From positions 1,426,001 to 1,490,000 of the forward strand of contig NZ_CP089593.1 of the NCBI RefSeq assembly GCF_021249405.1: DNA of 64,000 bases, in the 5' to 3' direction. Shown piece by piece: positions 26,702 to 34,709 of this stretch. Every line of letters starts with the position of its first letter. The stretch's first letter is position 1. The translations under genes and the position numbers were made by a program. The stretch comes from Halobacterium zhouii. GTDB taxonomy: Archaea; Halobacteriota; Halobacteria; Halobacteriales; Halobacteriaceae. Under the pieces are notes generated by a model, which was not told the DNA's origin, did no database searches, and worked only from the letters and a program-made list of their open reading frames with translations.

Positions 26702-27969
26702 GCGTCCACCTCCTGAAGGAAGGCCTGCGCACGCTCGGCGGGGTCGTCGTCCACAGCGTCGAACTCGATGGTCTCGAGGTTCGCGCCGTACTCGTCGACT
26801 GAGAGGTGACCGCGAACGCGGTACTCGCGGCCTTCGAGATTCTCCGCGATGGTGTCGGCGACGACCTCCTGGTCCATGGCGTCGCGGGCCTGCTGGCGCG
26901 CGTCCTCGATGTCACCGCCGTACACCATCTCGGTCAACTCGCGGTCGAGGACCGCGGTCACGGTGTCTGTGCCGTCGTCGAGAATGGCCTTCACGCGCAG
27001 GTCGTCCTCGGCCTCGACGTCGCCGTGCTGCCGACACTGGCCCTTCTGGACGACGCGCCCGCACTCCGGGCAGCGCTGGATGAGCCCGGAGCCATCCCGT
27101 ACTTCGATGACGTTCCCGAGCAGTTCCACGTCGTACGCGCCGCCGCGCCCGACGGCTTCACGCACCGTGAGTCGCGTCGGCCCGCCGACCTCGACGTCGC
27201 GGTCGAGGGGCCGCACGGTCGTGAACTCCGAGACGTTGACGGACGGGACGCCGCGGAACTCCCGGACGTGGACGTCCTCTAAGCGCACGGACGCGCCGGC
27301 TTCGAGTTCCGCGTGCGGGTCCCAATCCGTGAACGGGAGGCGCGCGGAGTCGTCGCCGAGCACGCCGCTCAGAATCTCGGTCTCGCCGTCGCGGCCGTCG
27401 ATGGTGCGGGTCTCCACCTCGGTGACCTGCACCTCGACGTTCCGGCCGCGATCGCCCGGCGCGAGTTCCGAGAGCGAGCGGTCGCCGCCGACCTCCTCGG
27501 ACACGTCGAGGGGTTCGGCCGCGGCCTCCACGGTGGAGGACTCCCCGAAGTTCAGCTCCGGGTGGCCCTCCCACTCGCGGACGCTCGCGTTTCCGATGGT
27601 CACAGTGTCGCCGGGGTTCAGGCTGAAGTCCTCCCACGCCGTGTACGATATCTTCCCGGTCTCGTCGGCAAGTTCGCCCTCGAAGATGACATGGTCGTCG
27701 CCCTGGTAGCGGATCGAGCGCTTGCCCGCGGTCAGCACCGTCACAGTGACGGTGACGTTCCCGGTGTCCGTGTCGATGTCGCCGATGGACGCCGACGTCG
27801 GTCCGCCCGACCCGCCACTCGAGCCACCGCCGTGCTTCCGCCGGAGGCTCTGTTTGGCCTCCTCTACGGGCACGCTGTACTCAACGAGATTCTGCAGGTC
27901 TTCTTTGACCTCCGCTTTGTCTACACCGAGGTCGGAGGCGAGCTCCTCGGCGTGGTCGTCGAGACTCAT
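26698..27969 (-). CDS. rpa1: Replication protein A, single-stranded DNA-binding (RPA1-like)
   Basis: A 423-aa ssDNA-binding protein for replication and repair. After a short helical N-terminus and a glycine-rich linker (48-57) come OB folds at about 65-150, 165-255 and 278-400. The last carries a zinc site C300, C303, C312, H315 (CPECG...QCRQHG). It heads the operon with rpap1 and rpe, which points to the RPA1 rather than RPA3 lineage. A TATA element at 27993-28002 lies about 30 nt upstream. It diverges from arfC. Confidence 0.93.
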   Translation of the reverse strand: MSLDDHAEELASDLGVDKAEVKEDLQNLVEYSVPVEEAKQSLRRKHGGGSSGGSGGPTSASIGDIDTDTGNVTVTVTVLTAGKRSIRYQGDDHVIFEGELADETGKISYTAWEDFSLNPGDTVTIGNASVREWEGHPELNFGESSTVEAAAEPLDVSEEVGGDRSLSELAPGDRGRNVEVQVTEVETRTIDGRDGETEILSGVLGDDSARLPFTDWDPHAELEAGASVRLEDVHVREFRGVPSVNVSEFTTVRPLDRDVEVGGPTRLTVREAVGRGGAYDVELLGNVIEVRDGSGLIQRCPECGRVVQKGQCRQHGDVEAEDDLRVKAILDDGTDTVTAVLDRELTEMVYGGDIEDARQQARDAMDQEVVADTIAENLEGREYRVRGHLSVDEYGANLETIEFDAVDDDPAERAQAFLQEVDA

Positions 27970-27992
27970 ACGTTCTGGACTCCGGCGTGCTG

Positions 27993-28002
27993 GCTTAAAA
28001 AC
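27993..28002 (-). promoter_or_regulatory. TATA-like element of the rpa1 operon
   Basis: Minus-strand GTTTTTAAGC is centred about 29 nt before the rpa1 ATG at 27969, consistent with a leaderless transcript. Confidence 0.55.
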
Positions 28003-28074
28003 ATTCCCGCGCGCGGGTGGAATACCCCGCTAACAGCGAAACCGGTTTCCCGCTTCCCTCGCCTACCTTCGGGC

Positions 28075-28737
28075 ATGCACGTCGTCGTGAACGCCGCGAT
28101 GAGCGCCGACGGAAAGCTCTCCACGTACCGGCGCGAGCAGGTCGCCATCAGCGGCGACGACGACTTCGACCGCGTGGACGCGCTGCGCGCGGACGTCGAC
28201 GCGGTGATGGTCGGCGTCGGCACCGTCCTCGCGGACGACCCATCGTTGACCCTCGACGACCCTGAACGGGTCGCCGCTAGAGAGGAGTGCGGCGAAGCAC
28301 CCCACCCAGCGCGCGTCGTCGCGGACTCCCACGCGCGCACGCCCCCAAACGCCTCGATTCTCGACGACACCGCGGAGACGTTCGTGTTCGTCGCCGCCGA
28401 GGAACCCCAGAGTCACGTCGAAACGCTCGCGGACGCCGGCGCGACCGTGCTCGTCGCAGGCGAGAACCGCGTCGCGCTCGACGACGCGCTCTCGCAACTC
28501 GAATCCCGGGGCGTCGACCGGCTCATGGTCGAAGGCGGCGGCGAACTCATCTTCTCGCTGTTCGCGGACGGCCTCGTCGACGAACTCTCCGTCTACGTCG
28601 GACCGACGGTCATCGGCGGGCGCGACGCCCCCACACTCGCGGACGGCGACGGCTTCGTCGAGGAGTTTCCGGACCTCGACCTGCGCGACGTCGAACGCAT
28701 CGACGACGGCGTCCTGTTGCGGTACGACTGCTCGTAG
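28075..28737 (+). CDS. arfC: 2,5-diamino-6-(ribosylamino)pyrimidinone phosphate reductase (RibD C-domain)
   Basis: A 220-aa NADPH-dependent reductase of archaeal riboflavin and F420 biosynthesis. In archaea this step precedes deamination. It has the RibD C-terminal/DHFR-like fold signatures MHVVVNAAMSADGKLST at the N-terminus, VDAVMVGVGTVLADDPSLT at about 41-59 and LMVEGGGELIFSLF near 145-160. It is a stand-alone reductase without deaminase domain, as expected for archaea. It diverges from rpa1. Confidence 0.9.
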   Translation: MHVVVNAAMSADGKLSTYRREQVAISGDDDFDRVDALRADVDAVMVGVGTVLADDPSLTLDDPERVAAREECGEAPHPARVVADSHARTPPNASILDDTAETFVFVAAEEPQSHVETLADAGATVLVAGENRVALDDALSQLESRGVDRLMVEGGGELIFSLFADGLVDELSVYVGPTVIGGRDAPTLADGDGFVEEFPDLDLRDVERIDDGVLLRYDCS

Positions 28738-28772
28738 CGCGAACAGCTGGAGAAACAAAGAAACCGCCCGGT

Positions 28773-29057
28773 TCAGTGCTGGTGGCCGGTCGCCTCACCG
28801 AACGTCATCCCGAAGCGCTCCTCGAATCGTTCCATCGTCGCCGCCTCGATCTCCTCGAGTTCCTTGCTCGGTTCCTCCTCGCCGTGCGCGACGAGCATGT
28901 GCGCGCGCTGGGTGAACGCCATCAGGGAGATGTCTCCGACGACCTGCGCGTCGGATTCGTCGTCTTCCTCGGAGAACACCTCGACCAGTTCGGCGGGGAG
29001 TGTGAGTTCGTCGGTGTTGCCGTCTGCGTCCTCGATGGTGAACGTCGCGTCGTTCAT
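28773..29057 (-). CDS. Conserved small haloarchaeal protein, function unknown
   Basis: A 94-aa acidic protein starting MNDATFTIEDADGNTDELTLP and ending GEATGHQH. It has no transmembrane or metal motif. It resembles one of the haloarchaeal DUF75xx families (recollection, not verified). It sits between arfC (convergent) and the thioredoxin reductase fusion on the same strand, 63 nt apart from the latter. Confidence 0.7.
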   Translation of the reverse strand: MNDATFTIEDADGNTDELTLPAELVEVFSEEDDESDAQVVGDISLMAFTQRAHMLVAHGEEEPSKELEEIEAATMERFEERFGMTFGEATGHQH

Positions 29058-29119
29058 GTCGCTACCGAGGAGCGCGCCCGCAAAAGGTGTGTGGTTACGA
29101 ACTCCGAGCGAGAACGGTC

Positions 29120-30448
29120 TCAGTCGTCCGCCGGCGCCGCCTCGCCGCCCTCCTCCGCGGACACGTCCGCCGCGCGTTCGAGGTACTCGTCGGCGTCCAG
29201 CGCCGCCTTACAGCCCATTCCAGCGGCGGTGACGGCCTGCTGGTAGTGGAAGTCCACCACGTCGCCGCCCGCGAAGATGCCGTCGACGTCCGTCGCCGTC
29301 TGGTCGCCGCCCACGCCGCCGCGGGTCTGGACGTACCCTTCGTCGTCGAGTTCGACGTCCGTGTCCTCGAGGTACTCCGTGTTCGGCGTGTGGCCGATGG
29401 CCACGAAGAACGCGCCGACGTCGAGGGACAACTGCTCGGTCTCCTCACCGTCGAGTTTCGCGGTCGGATGACCTTCGGGGTGGCTGACCAGCGAGACCTT
29501 GTCGACGCCGCCGTCCGCCGACCCGTGGATCTCCACGGCCTCCGTGTTCCACAGCACCTCGATATCCCCGTTCTCGACGTTCTTCTGGAGTCGTTCCTCC
29601 CAGTAGTCCTCGGCGCGCAGTTCGTCACGACGGTGGACGAGGTAGACGGTGTCCGCGAACTTCGTCAGGAAGTCGGCCTCCTCGGCCGCCGCGTCGCCGC
29701 CGCCCACGACGACCATGTCCTCGCCCTTGAAGAACGCGCCGTCGCAGGTCGCACACGTGGAGACGCCGTACCCCATCAGTTCGTCCTCGCCCGGGATGCC
29801 GAGCGTGCGCGCGCTCGCACCGGACGCCGCGATGACCGCGTCCGCCGTGTACGCGGTGCCGTCCGACAACTCCACGCGGAACGGCCGCACCGAGTCGTCG
29901 ACTGACTCCACGACGCCGTGCTCCAGGTCCGCGCCGAAGCGCTCGGCCTGGGCCTTCATCTCGTTGATGAGATCTGGCCCCGAGATGCCCTCCGGGAACC
30001 CCGGGTAGTTCTCTACTTCCGTGGTGAGCGTGAGCTGGCCGCCCGGCTCGTCGCCCTCCAGCAGCAGCGGCTCGTTGTTCGACCGCGCCGCGTAGATGCC
30101 CGCGGTGAGCGCCGCGATACCCGTCCCCGCAATGACGAGACGGCGGTGCTCCTCGACGTCGTCCTGGTCGCCGCCGTCGGCCGCCAGCCCCAGCATCTCG
30201 TCGAGTTCCCCGGACTGGTCGAGTTCGTGGGTGTCGTCCCACCCACCCACGAGTTCGTCGTCGACGAACACCTCTGGCGCGGTCTCCCGACCATCGGCGC
30301 GCTCTGTCATCTCCTCGAAACGCTCCTCGTCACCCGTCACGTTGTACGTCACGTAATCGACGCCTTTCGCGTCGAAGAGGTCCTTGGCCTTCTCGCAGTA
30401 CGGACAGTCTGTCTTCGTGTAGATTTCTACGCGAGGCTCGTCGCTCAT
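29120..30448 (-). CDS. Glutaredoxin-thioredoxin reductase fusion
   Basis: A 442-aa two-domain flavoprotein. Residues 5-85 are a glutaredoxin domain with the dithiol CPYC (C15, C18). Residues 103-435 are a thioredoxin reductase with FAD motif GTGIAALTAG at 108-117, redox pair C232/C235 in CATC, NADPH motif GGGDAAAEE and C-terminal FAD motif FAGGDVVD. A flexible acidic linker joins them. The fusion suggests electron passage from NADPH through the reductase disulfide to the attached glutaredoxin. Halophiles use gamma-glutamylcysteine, and gshA is present at 55901-56974. ATG 30448 follows a TATA-like TCTACAAACC. Confidence 0.9.
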   Translation of the reverse strand: MSDEPRVEIYTKTDCPYCEKAKDLFDAKGVDYVTYNVTGDEERFEEMTERADGRETAPEVFVDDELVGGWDDTHELDQSGELDEMLGLAADGGDQDDVEEHRRLVIAGTGIAALTAGIYAARSNNEPLLLEGDEPGGQLTLTTEVENYPGFPEGISGPDLINEMKAQAERFGADLEHGVVESVDDSVRPFRVELSDGTAYTADAVIAASGASARTLGIPGEDELMGYGVSTCATCDGAFFKGEDMVVVGGGDAAAEEADFLTKFADTVYLVHRRDELRAEDYWEERLQKNVENGDIEVLWNTEAVEIHGSADGGVDKVSLVSHPEGHPTAKLDGEETEQLSLDVGAFFVAIGHTPNTEYLEDTDVELDDEGYVQTRGGVGGDQTATDVDGIFAGGDVVDFHYQQAVTAAGMGCKAALDADEYLERAADVSAEEGGEAAPADD

Positions 30449-30632
30449 GTCCGTATATCGAGGACCGACCGGTTTGTAGATTGCGCTGTACGGGAACAGT
30501 GCCGGTAGTACCGAACGTCGAGAGTGGCCGGACAACCGACTGCTCGGATCACCCCGGTGACCGACAGCCACACCACATCCGCCCCGGCAAACGATACTTT
30601 CAACCGTCCCGCCGTCTCACGTTCTCACGCGC

Positions 30633-30714
30633 GGTGAGGTGGCAGAGCGGCCTAATGCGCCGGTCTTGAAAACCGGTGGCGTCAGCCTCCTGGGTTCGAA
30701 TCCCAGCCTCACCG
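30633..30714 (+). tRNA. tRNA-Ser (UGA anticodon)
   Basis: The acceptor stem GGTGAGG pairs with CCTCACC, discriminator G. The anticodon stem CCGGT/ACCGG encloses loop CTTGAAA with anticodon TGA. There is a long variable arm typical of class II tRNAs, and the T arm is CTGGG-TTCGAAT-CCCAG. CCA is not encoded. The 3' 28 bases of the gene and its flank recur exactly at 30847-30874. Confidence 0.93.
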
Positions 30715-30728
30715 TAGTACTGAGAACC

Positions 30729-30756
30729 GTGACGCGCAGCTCCGTCTGCGCGTCAC
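30729..30756 (+). repeat. Hairpin with CTCCGT loop after tRNA-Ser
   Basis: A perfect 11-bp stem, GTGACGCGCAG with CTGCGCGTCAC, encloses CTCCGT. It starts 15 nt after the tRNA. The same loop sequence caps the hairpin after tRNA-Thr. Confidence 0.8.
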
Positions 30757-30778
30757 CGTTCGAGGGTCGCGTGTGAGC

Positions 30779-30874
30779 GGGATTCGAACCCTGCAAGTCA
30801 CAGCCCGCGAAGTGAGCGCAGCGAACGAGCAGGAATGTCTTGCTCCGGTTCGAATCCCAGCCTCACCGTAGTAC
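30779..30874 (+). repeat. T-arm palindrome and duplicated tRNA-Ser 3' end
   Basis: GGGATTCGAACC at 30779-30790 is the inverted T arm, GCAAG (30793-30797) pairs with CTTGC (30839-30843), and GGTTCGAATCCC at 30847-30858 is the direct T arm. From 30847 to 30874 the sequence repeats the tRNA 3' end and its flank exactly over 28 bp (30693-30720). The interior contains GCGCAGCGAACGAGC, also found in one of the tRNA-Leu palindromes. No integrase is nearby. Confidence 0.85.
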
Positions 30875-31025
30875 CTTTTTGCCAGGTCGCGCGCCGGGGG
30901 CGCGACCTGGCAAAAAGCTACGCTAAAAAGCACTCCTCACCCCCCTTTGGGGGTTCGTCGGCCCGCGCTCACTTCGTTTGCGCGGGGAACAGCGCGCTTC
31001 GCGCGCTGATGCTTGTCTTAGGAGG
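30875..31025 (+). repeat. Dispersed hairpin-rich repeat, copy D (after tRNA-Ser)
   Basis: A 16-17 bp perfect stem (30876-30892 with 30900-30916) opens the element. AAAAGCTACGCTAAAAAGCA then CTCCTC (30913-30938) follows, then a CCCCC/GGGGG hairpin, GTCGGCC, a CCCGCGC/GCGCGGG hairpin and an AGCGCGC/GCGCGCT hairpin. The second copy is at 59817-59990. The two share motif order and boxes but not stem sequence. Confidence 0.7.
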
Positions 31026-31057
31026 ATTGTTGGGGGTTCAGGTGAGAGATTCGGTGG

Positions 31058-32233
31058 TCAGGTCGCGTGGAGTACGACGTGTTCGTCTCCGTCAGCAACG
31101 CGCTCGACCGCCTCGAACGCGCCGAGTTTCGGTCTGAGGTCGAGGTCGCGATGGTGGACGAGCCAGCAGTCGCCGCCCGGGGCGAGCACGTCGCTGGCGC
31201 CGTCGAGCAGTTCCTGGAGCACGTCGTCACCGGCGTGCGTCGGCGGATTCGAGAGGATAGTGTCGAACGTCTGGTCGCGGACGCCGGCGAGGCAGTCAGC
31301 GGTGACGACGGTGCCGTCGACGCCGCTCGCGGCGAGGCTTCGCTCCGCGCACTCGGTGGCGACGCGGTCGTCGTCGGTCAGCCAGACCTCGCAGTCGGCG
31401 GCGCGCGCGGCGTACGCGCCGGCGGCGCCGTAGCCACAGCAGAGGTCGAGGACGCGCTCGCCGTCCTCGACTCGCGCCGTCTCCAGCAGGAGTCGAGTGC
31501 CGTGGTCGAGTGCGGACGCGGCGAACACGCCCGGCGCCGTGACCAGCGAGAGCGACACGCCGTCGACGGTGGGGGTGAGTTCGCGGTCACCGGCTAGTTC
31601 GGCCGGGGCGAACTGCTCCGGACGGGTCGCAGCGAGCAACTGGCAGCCGTTGCGCTCGTCGAGCGTATCGACACTGCCTGCGAGGTGCTCCAGCGTGGAC
31701 GCGTACCGGGACGCCCCCGCGTTCCGCATGGCGGCAACGTAGAGTCGGCTGCCGGGCCGGAGTCGGTCGAGCGCGTGCGCAATGCGCTGGTTCCCTACCT
31801 GGAGGGGCGTGTACGGCTTCGGTGCGTACGCGGCGGCGTCGAACGTGGCGTCGAGCGCGCCAGGGTCCGTAGCCAGCGTGACGGGCACGTCGGCGCCGTT
31901 CGCCGCGGCGTTCCGCTCGCAGAGCGCGGCTGCCCGGGCGCTCGATTCGGTCGTCTGGACGGCGTCCGCGACGCTGGCCAGGACGGTGGCGACGACGCCG
32001 TAGTTCCCCTGGGCGACGAGCAGGTCACTCGGGTCCGCGGTCCAGAGCGCGTCGACGAGCAGGAGTTCGGCGTCGCGGAACGCCTGCTTCGAGCAGACGC
32101 CGTCCGCGGTACGGAACGCGAACGTCGACGGGCCGCGGTCGACGCGGGCGTCGAGCGCGAGTTCGTACGGCGCGCGTCTCACGCCGACCACCCTCGTTCC
32201 GGGGTCCTGGTCGATGCGGGCGTGGGCGGCCAT
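31058..32233 (-). CDS. RsmC-like rRNA (guanine-N2) methyltransferase
   Basis: A 391-aa tandem Rossmann protein. The N-terminal half (to about 200) is a degenerate methyltransferase-like domain. The C-terminal half carries motif I VLDLCCGYGAAG at 261-272 and catalytic NPPTH at 329-333, the RsmC/RlmG signature for N2 methylation of guanine in rRNA. It is therefore likely a ribosomal RNA methyltransferase. ATG 32233 gives a length near the bacterial RsmC size. It lies downstream of tRNA-Ser on the opposite strand. Confidence 0.82.
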   Translation of the reverse strand: MAAHARIDQDPGTRVVGVRRAPYELALDARVDRGPSTFAFRTADGVCSKQAFRDAELLLVDALWTADPSDLLVAQGNYGVVATVLASVADAVQTTESSARAAALCERNAAANGADVPVTLATDPGALDATFDAAAYAPKPYTPLQVGNQRIAHALDRLRPGSRLYVAAMRNAGASRYASTLEHLAGSVDTLDERNGCQLLAATRPEQFAPAELAGDRELTPTVDGVSLSLVTAPGVFAASALDHGTRLLLETARVEDGERVLDLCCGYGAAGAYAARAADCEVWLTDDDRVATECAERSLAASGVDGTVVTADCLAGVRDQTFDTILSNPPTHAGDDVLQELLDGASDVLAPGGDCWLVHHRDLDLRPKLGAFEAVERVADGDEHVVLHAT

Positions 32234-32688
32234 CGACGTGGCGATGATGCCGGTGAGGGTGATGCCGGTAGCGGCGATGTCGGCTGGCGCAGTAGCTGTC
32301 GGCGATTCAGCGGTCGAGTCGGGAGATTGCGTGACACTGGTGTGAGTTCGGCGGCTCGCGTCGGTGGACGAACGGGGCGACGCGCACCGTACCCAGCGTT
32401 CTGCGACACGCGCGGCTGGGTGCGGGGCGCGAGCCTGGTGCCGATCAGCGTGACGCCGCAGCGGTTCCGACCCGGTCGGTCAGACGCGTCGCGTCGCCCA
32501 CAGTCGGCGAGCCGGCCGAACCACACCGTCTGCAGTGAGAGTCAGCAGCGGGTGGTCGACCTGAAGGTCGTGTGCAACTACGCTCGTGACTGCTTCCTCG
32601 TGGCATTAAACGTTTCCCCTGGGGACGTGGCGTTGGGCCTGCGCACCGATGAGAAACCGTTTTGGGTCTGCCGCGGGAGCGTTCGGGT
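32234..32688. other. Intergenic region without a supported gene
   Basis: About 455 nt between divergent genes. Open frames here are arginine- or proline-rich mirrors. An AT-rich stretch (GAAACCGTTTTGGG, around 32652-32665) lies about 30 nt before the DUF5785-like start and probably is its promoter. Nothing else was identified. Confidence 0.4.
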
Positions 32689-33012
32689 ATGGCAGAGATG
32701 GAAGACCGCTCGGGGCGGGACTGGGTTCACGACCCGGACGGGGAGAAGGGCAGCGAGGGCGGCCGGAACTACGGCATGGCCGTGCTCTCGAAGATGGTCG
32801 ACGAAGACGAGGACTTCCCGCTCCGGAAGGCGGAGTTCGTCTCGGAGTTCGGCGACTGGCCGGTGCGGCTCAACCACCGGAAAGTGGTCTCCGTGGAGGA
32901 CATCTTCGAGCACGTCACCGAGGAGGAGTTCGAGACGAAGGTGGCGTTCCACAAGGCGACCGGCGACGCGATGCGGGGCGCGGACCTCTGGGAGTACCAC
33001 CCGGGCGAGTAG
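32689..33012 (+). CDS. Conserved haloarchaeal protein (probably DUF5785)
   Basis: A 107-aa acidic protein beginning MAEMEDRSGRDWVHDPDGEKG. The order HDPDG, then FPLRKAEFVSEFGDWPVRLN and VVSVEDIFEHVTEEEFE resembles the haloarchaeal DUF5785 family (recollection). No catalytic or metal motif is visible. It converges on udk, 24 nt away. Function unknown. Confidence 0.75.
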   Translation: MAEMEDRSGRDWVHDPDGEKGSEGGRNYGMAVLSKMVDEDEDFPLRKAEFVSEFGDWPVRLNHRKVVSVEDIFEHVTEEEFETKVAFHKATGDAMRGADLWEYHPGE

Positions 33013-33036
33013 CGAACGGCGTCGGCGCTGTTGTTC

Positions 33037-33699
33037 CTAGCGTTCGAGCGGTTCGTCGTCCTCGCGGGCGACCCAGGCCGCCATCTCGGAGGACTCGGCC
33101 TGCACTTTCTCCTCTAGGAGGTTCACGGCGACGGAGTTCGCGCCCTCCGGGATGATGATGTCGGCGTCGGACTTCGTGGGTTCGATGAACTGCTCGTGCA
33201 TCGGTTTCACCGTCGAGAGGTACTGGTCCATCACGCCCTCCAGGTCGCGGCCGCGCTCGACGACGTCGCGCTCGATGCGGCGCAGGATGCGGACGTCGGC
33301 GTCCGTCTCCACGTAGATGTGGAGGTCGAGCATCTCGTTGACGGCCTCGTCGTACAGCGCGAGGATACCCTCGAGGACGATGACGTCCGTGGGTTCGACG
33401 GTCACGCGCTCGTCCTTCCGGAGGTGTTCCTCGAAGTCGTACTGGGGCATCTCGACGGCCTGCCCGGAGAGCAGTTCGTTCAGGTGGTCGCGGAGCAACT
33501 CCCACTCGAACGCCGACGGGTGGTCGTAGTTCACCGACGCCCGCTCCTCGAAGTCCATGTGCGAGAGGTCCTCGTAGTAGTTGTCGAGCGGAACGAGGGT
33601 GGCGGCGTCGCCGACGGTGTCCGTGACTTCGTGAGCAACCGTCGTCTTCCCCGCGCCCGTCCCCCCGGCGATGCCGATAGCGAACGACGGGATGGTCAT
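33037..33699 (-). CDS. udk: Uridine kinase
   Basis: A 220-aa P-loop kinase that phosphorylates uridine and cytidine in pyrimidine salvage. Walker A GGTGAGKTT is at 12-20, the nucleoside-binding LDNYYEDL and VNYDHPSAFEWELL segments follow, and RILRRIERDVVERGR is the lid region. ATG at 33699 (MTIPSFAIGIAGG) is chosen; the frame runs on to 33945 but that part is divergent promoter DNA. Phosphoribulokinase, a relative, is less likely because of the DNYY motif. Confidence 0.9.
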   Translation of the reverse strand: MTIPSFAIGIAGGTGAGKTTVAHEVTDTVGDAATLVPLDNYYEDLSHMDFEERASVNYDHPSAFEWELLRDHLNELLSGQAVEMPQYDFEEHLRKDERVTVEPTDVIVLEGILALYDEAVNEMLDLHIYVETDADVRILRRIERDVVERGRDLEGVMDQYLSTVKPMHEQFIEPTKSDADIIIPEGANSVAVNLLEEKVQAESSEMAAWVAREDDEPLER

Positions 33700-33838
33700 C
33701 GGTGGTAAAACGCGCCGGCGAGGTGTTGAATCCAGCGTTTCGGCCGCCGAGTCGAGGAGACTGAGTCCACGGTTGCTTTCCACTGACCTGCGGCCACCGC
33801 CCGCTGGGGCCACCCCGTCTGCTCGAGACTCGTCTGCG

Positions 33839-33880
33839 ACGACAACCCGGCGTAGTGGCTCTACGACAACCCCGTGTAGT
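33839..33880 (+). repeat. Imperfect 24-bp tandem repeat upstream of the CBS gene
   Basis: ACGACAACCCGGCGTAGT (33839-33856) recurs as ACGACAACCCCGTGTAGT (33863-33880) at 24-bp period with 16 of 18 bases identical. It lies between the divergent udk and CBS genes, upstream of a probable promoter at about 33914-33920. Confidence 0.6.
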
Positions 33881-33945
33881 ACGCCATTTTCCGGGATAGG
33901 CGTTTCGGGGACAGGCTTTAGCCCGAGTGTGTGGTACGTTGCCAC

Positions 33946-34506
33946 ATGACCCGTCTCGCGCTCAGGGACGTGATGTCCCGCGAGTACGTCGGCGTCAGCG
34001 AGTCGGACGGACTCCTCGACGCCGTCGAACTGATGCGAACCGAAGACACCAGTAGCGCCGTCGTCCTCCGGGGGAACACACCCGTTGGTGTCGTCACCTC
34101 GGAGGCGGTTCTCGACCTGCTGGTCGACGGTGGCGACCCCACTGCGTCGCCCGTCGAAGCCGCGATGGAGAACACGCCACCCGCGCTCTCGCCGGCGGCG
34201 TCAGTCGCCGAGGCGGCAGAGTTGATGGGGCGAACGGGCGACGGTCGCGTCCTGGTCGCCGACGACGACGGCATCCACGGCGTCGTGGAGGCTCACGACC
34301 TCACGTCGGCGGTGACCCAGCGCGACGGGCCAGCGGCGGAGGCGGGCCCAGGGGGAACTGCCACCCCGCCATCCGCCGACGCCAGCGGTGGCACGGCAAC
34401 CGACGAGTACTCCGCACAGAGCATCTGCGAGGCGTGTGGCAGTCTCGCTCGGGAGCTCGCTAACGTCAACGGACAGTTGCTCTGCTCGGACTGCCGGTCG
34501 GTCTGA
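33946..34506 (+). CDS. CBS-domain pair with C-terminal zinc ribbon
   Basis: A 186-aa cytoplasmic protein. Two CBS motifs lie at about 3-60 and 70-125 and likely form one Bateman module that binds an adenosyl nucleotide. After a Gly/Ala/Thr linker a CxxC...CxxC zinc site (C161, C164, C180, C183) closes the protein. The combination points to a sensor or regulatory adaptor; the partner is unknown. It is monocistronic, divergent from udk. Confidence 0.8.
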   Translation: MTRLALRDVMSREYVGVSESDGLLDAVELMRTEDTSSAVVLRGNTPVGVVTSEAVLDLLVDGGDPTASPVEAAMENTPPALSPAASVAEAAELMGRTGDGRVLVADDDGIHGVVEAHDLTSAVTQRDGPAAEAGPGGTATPPSADASGGTATDEYSAQSICEACGSLARELANVNGQLLCSDCRSV

Positions 34507-34679
34507 CCGACCCGGGCGACGCCGCAGCGAGGACCCTCGGCGTCGACAGACGAAGAGCAGGTGGCGTCCGGAGCGCCCGGAGCGAGACGGGCTCTCGACC
34601 GGAGCGGACGCACACGGAATCACGTGTCTGCTCCGCTTCCCGTCAATTACTTCGGAGAATCGTGTACTAACCGGGATAC

Positions 34680-34688
34680 ATTTATACG
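34680..34688 (+). promoter_or_regulatory. TATA box of the liv substrate-binding protein gene
   Basis: ATTTATACG is centred about 26 nt before ATG 34710, the clearest promoter in the window, consistent with strong leaderless transcription of the binding protein. Confidence 0.65.
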
Positions 34689-34709
34689 GTTCGAGAGTAA
34701 TCTTGGCCC

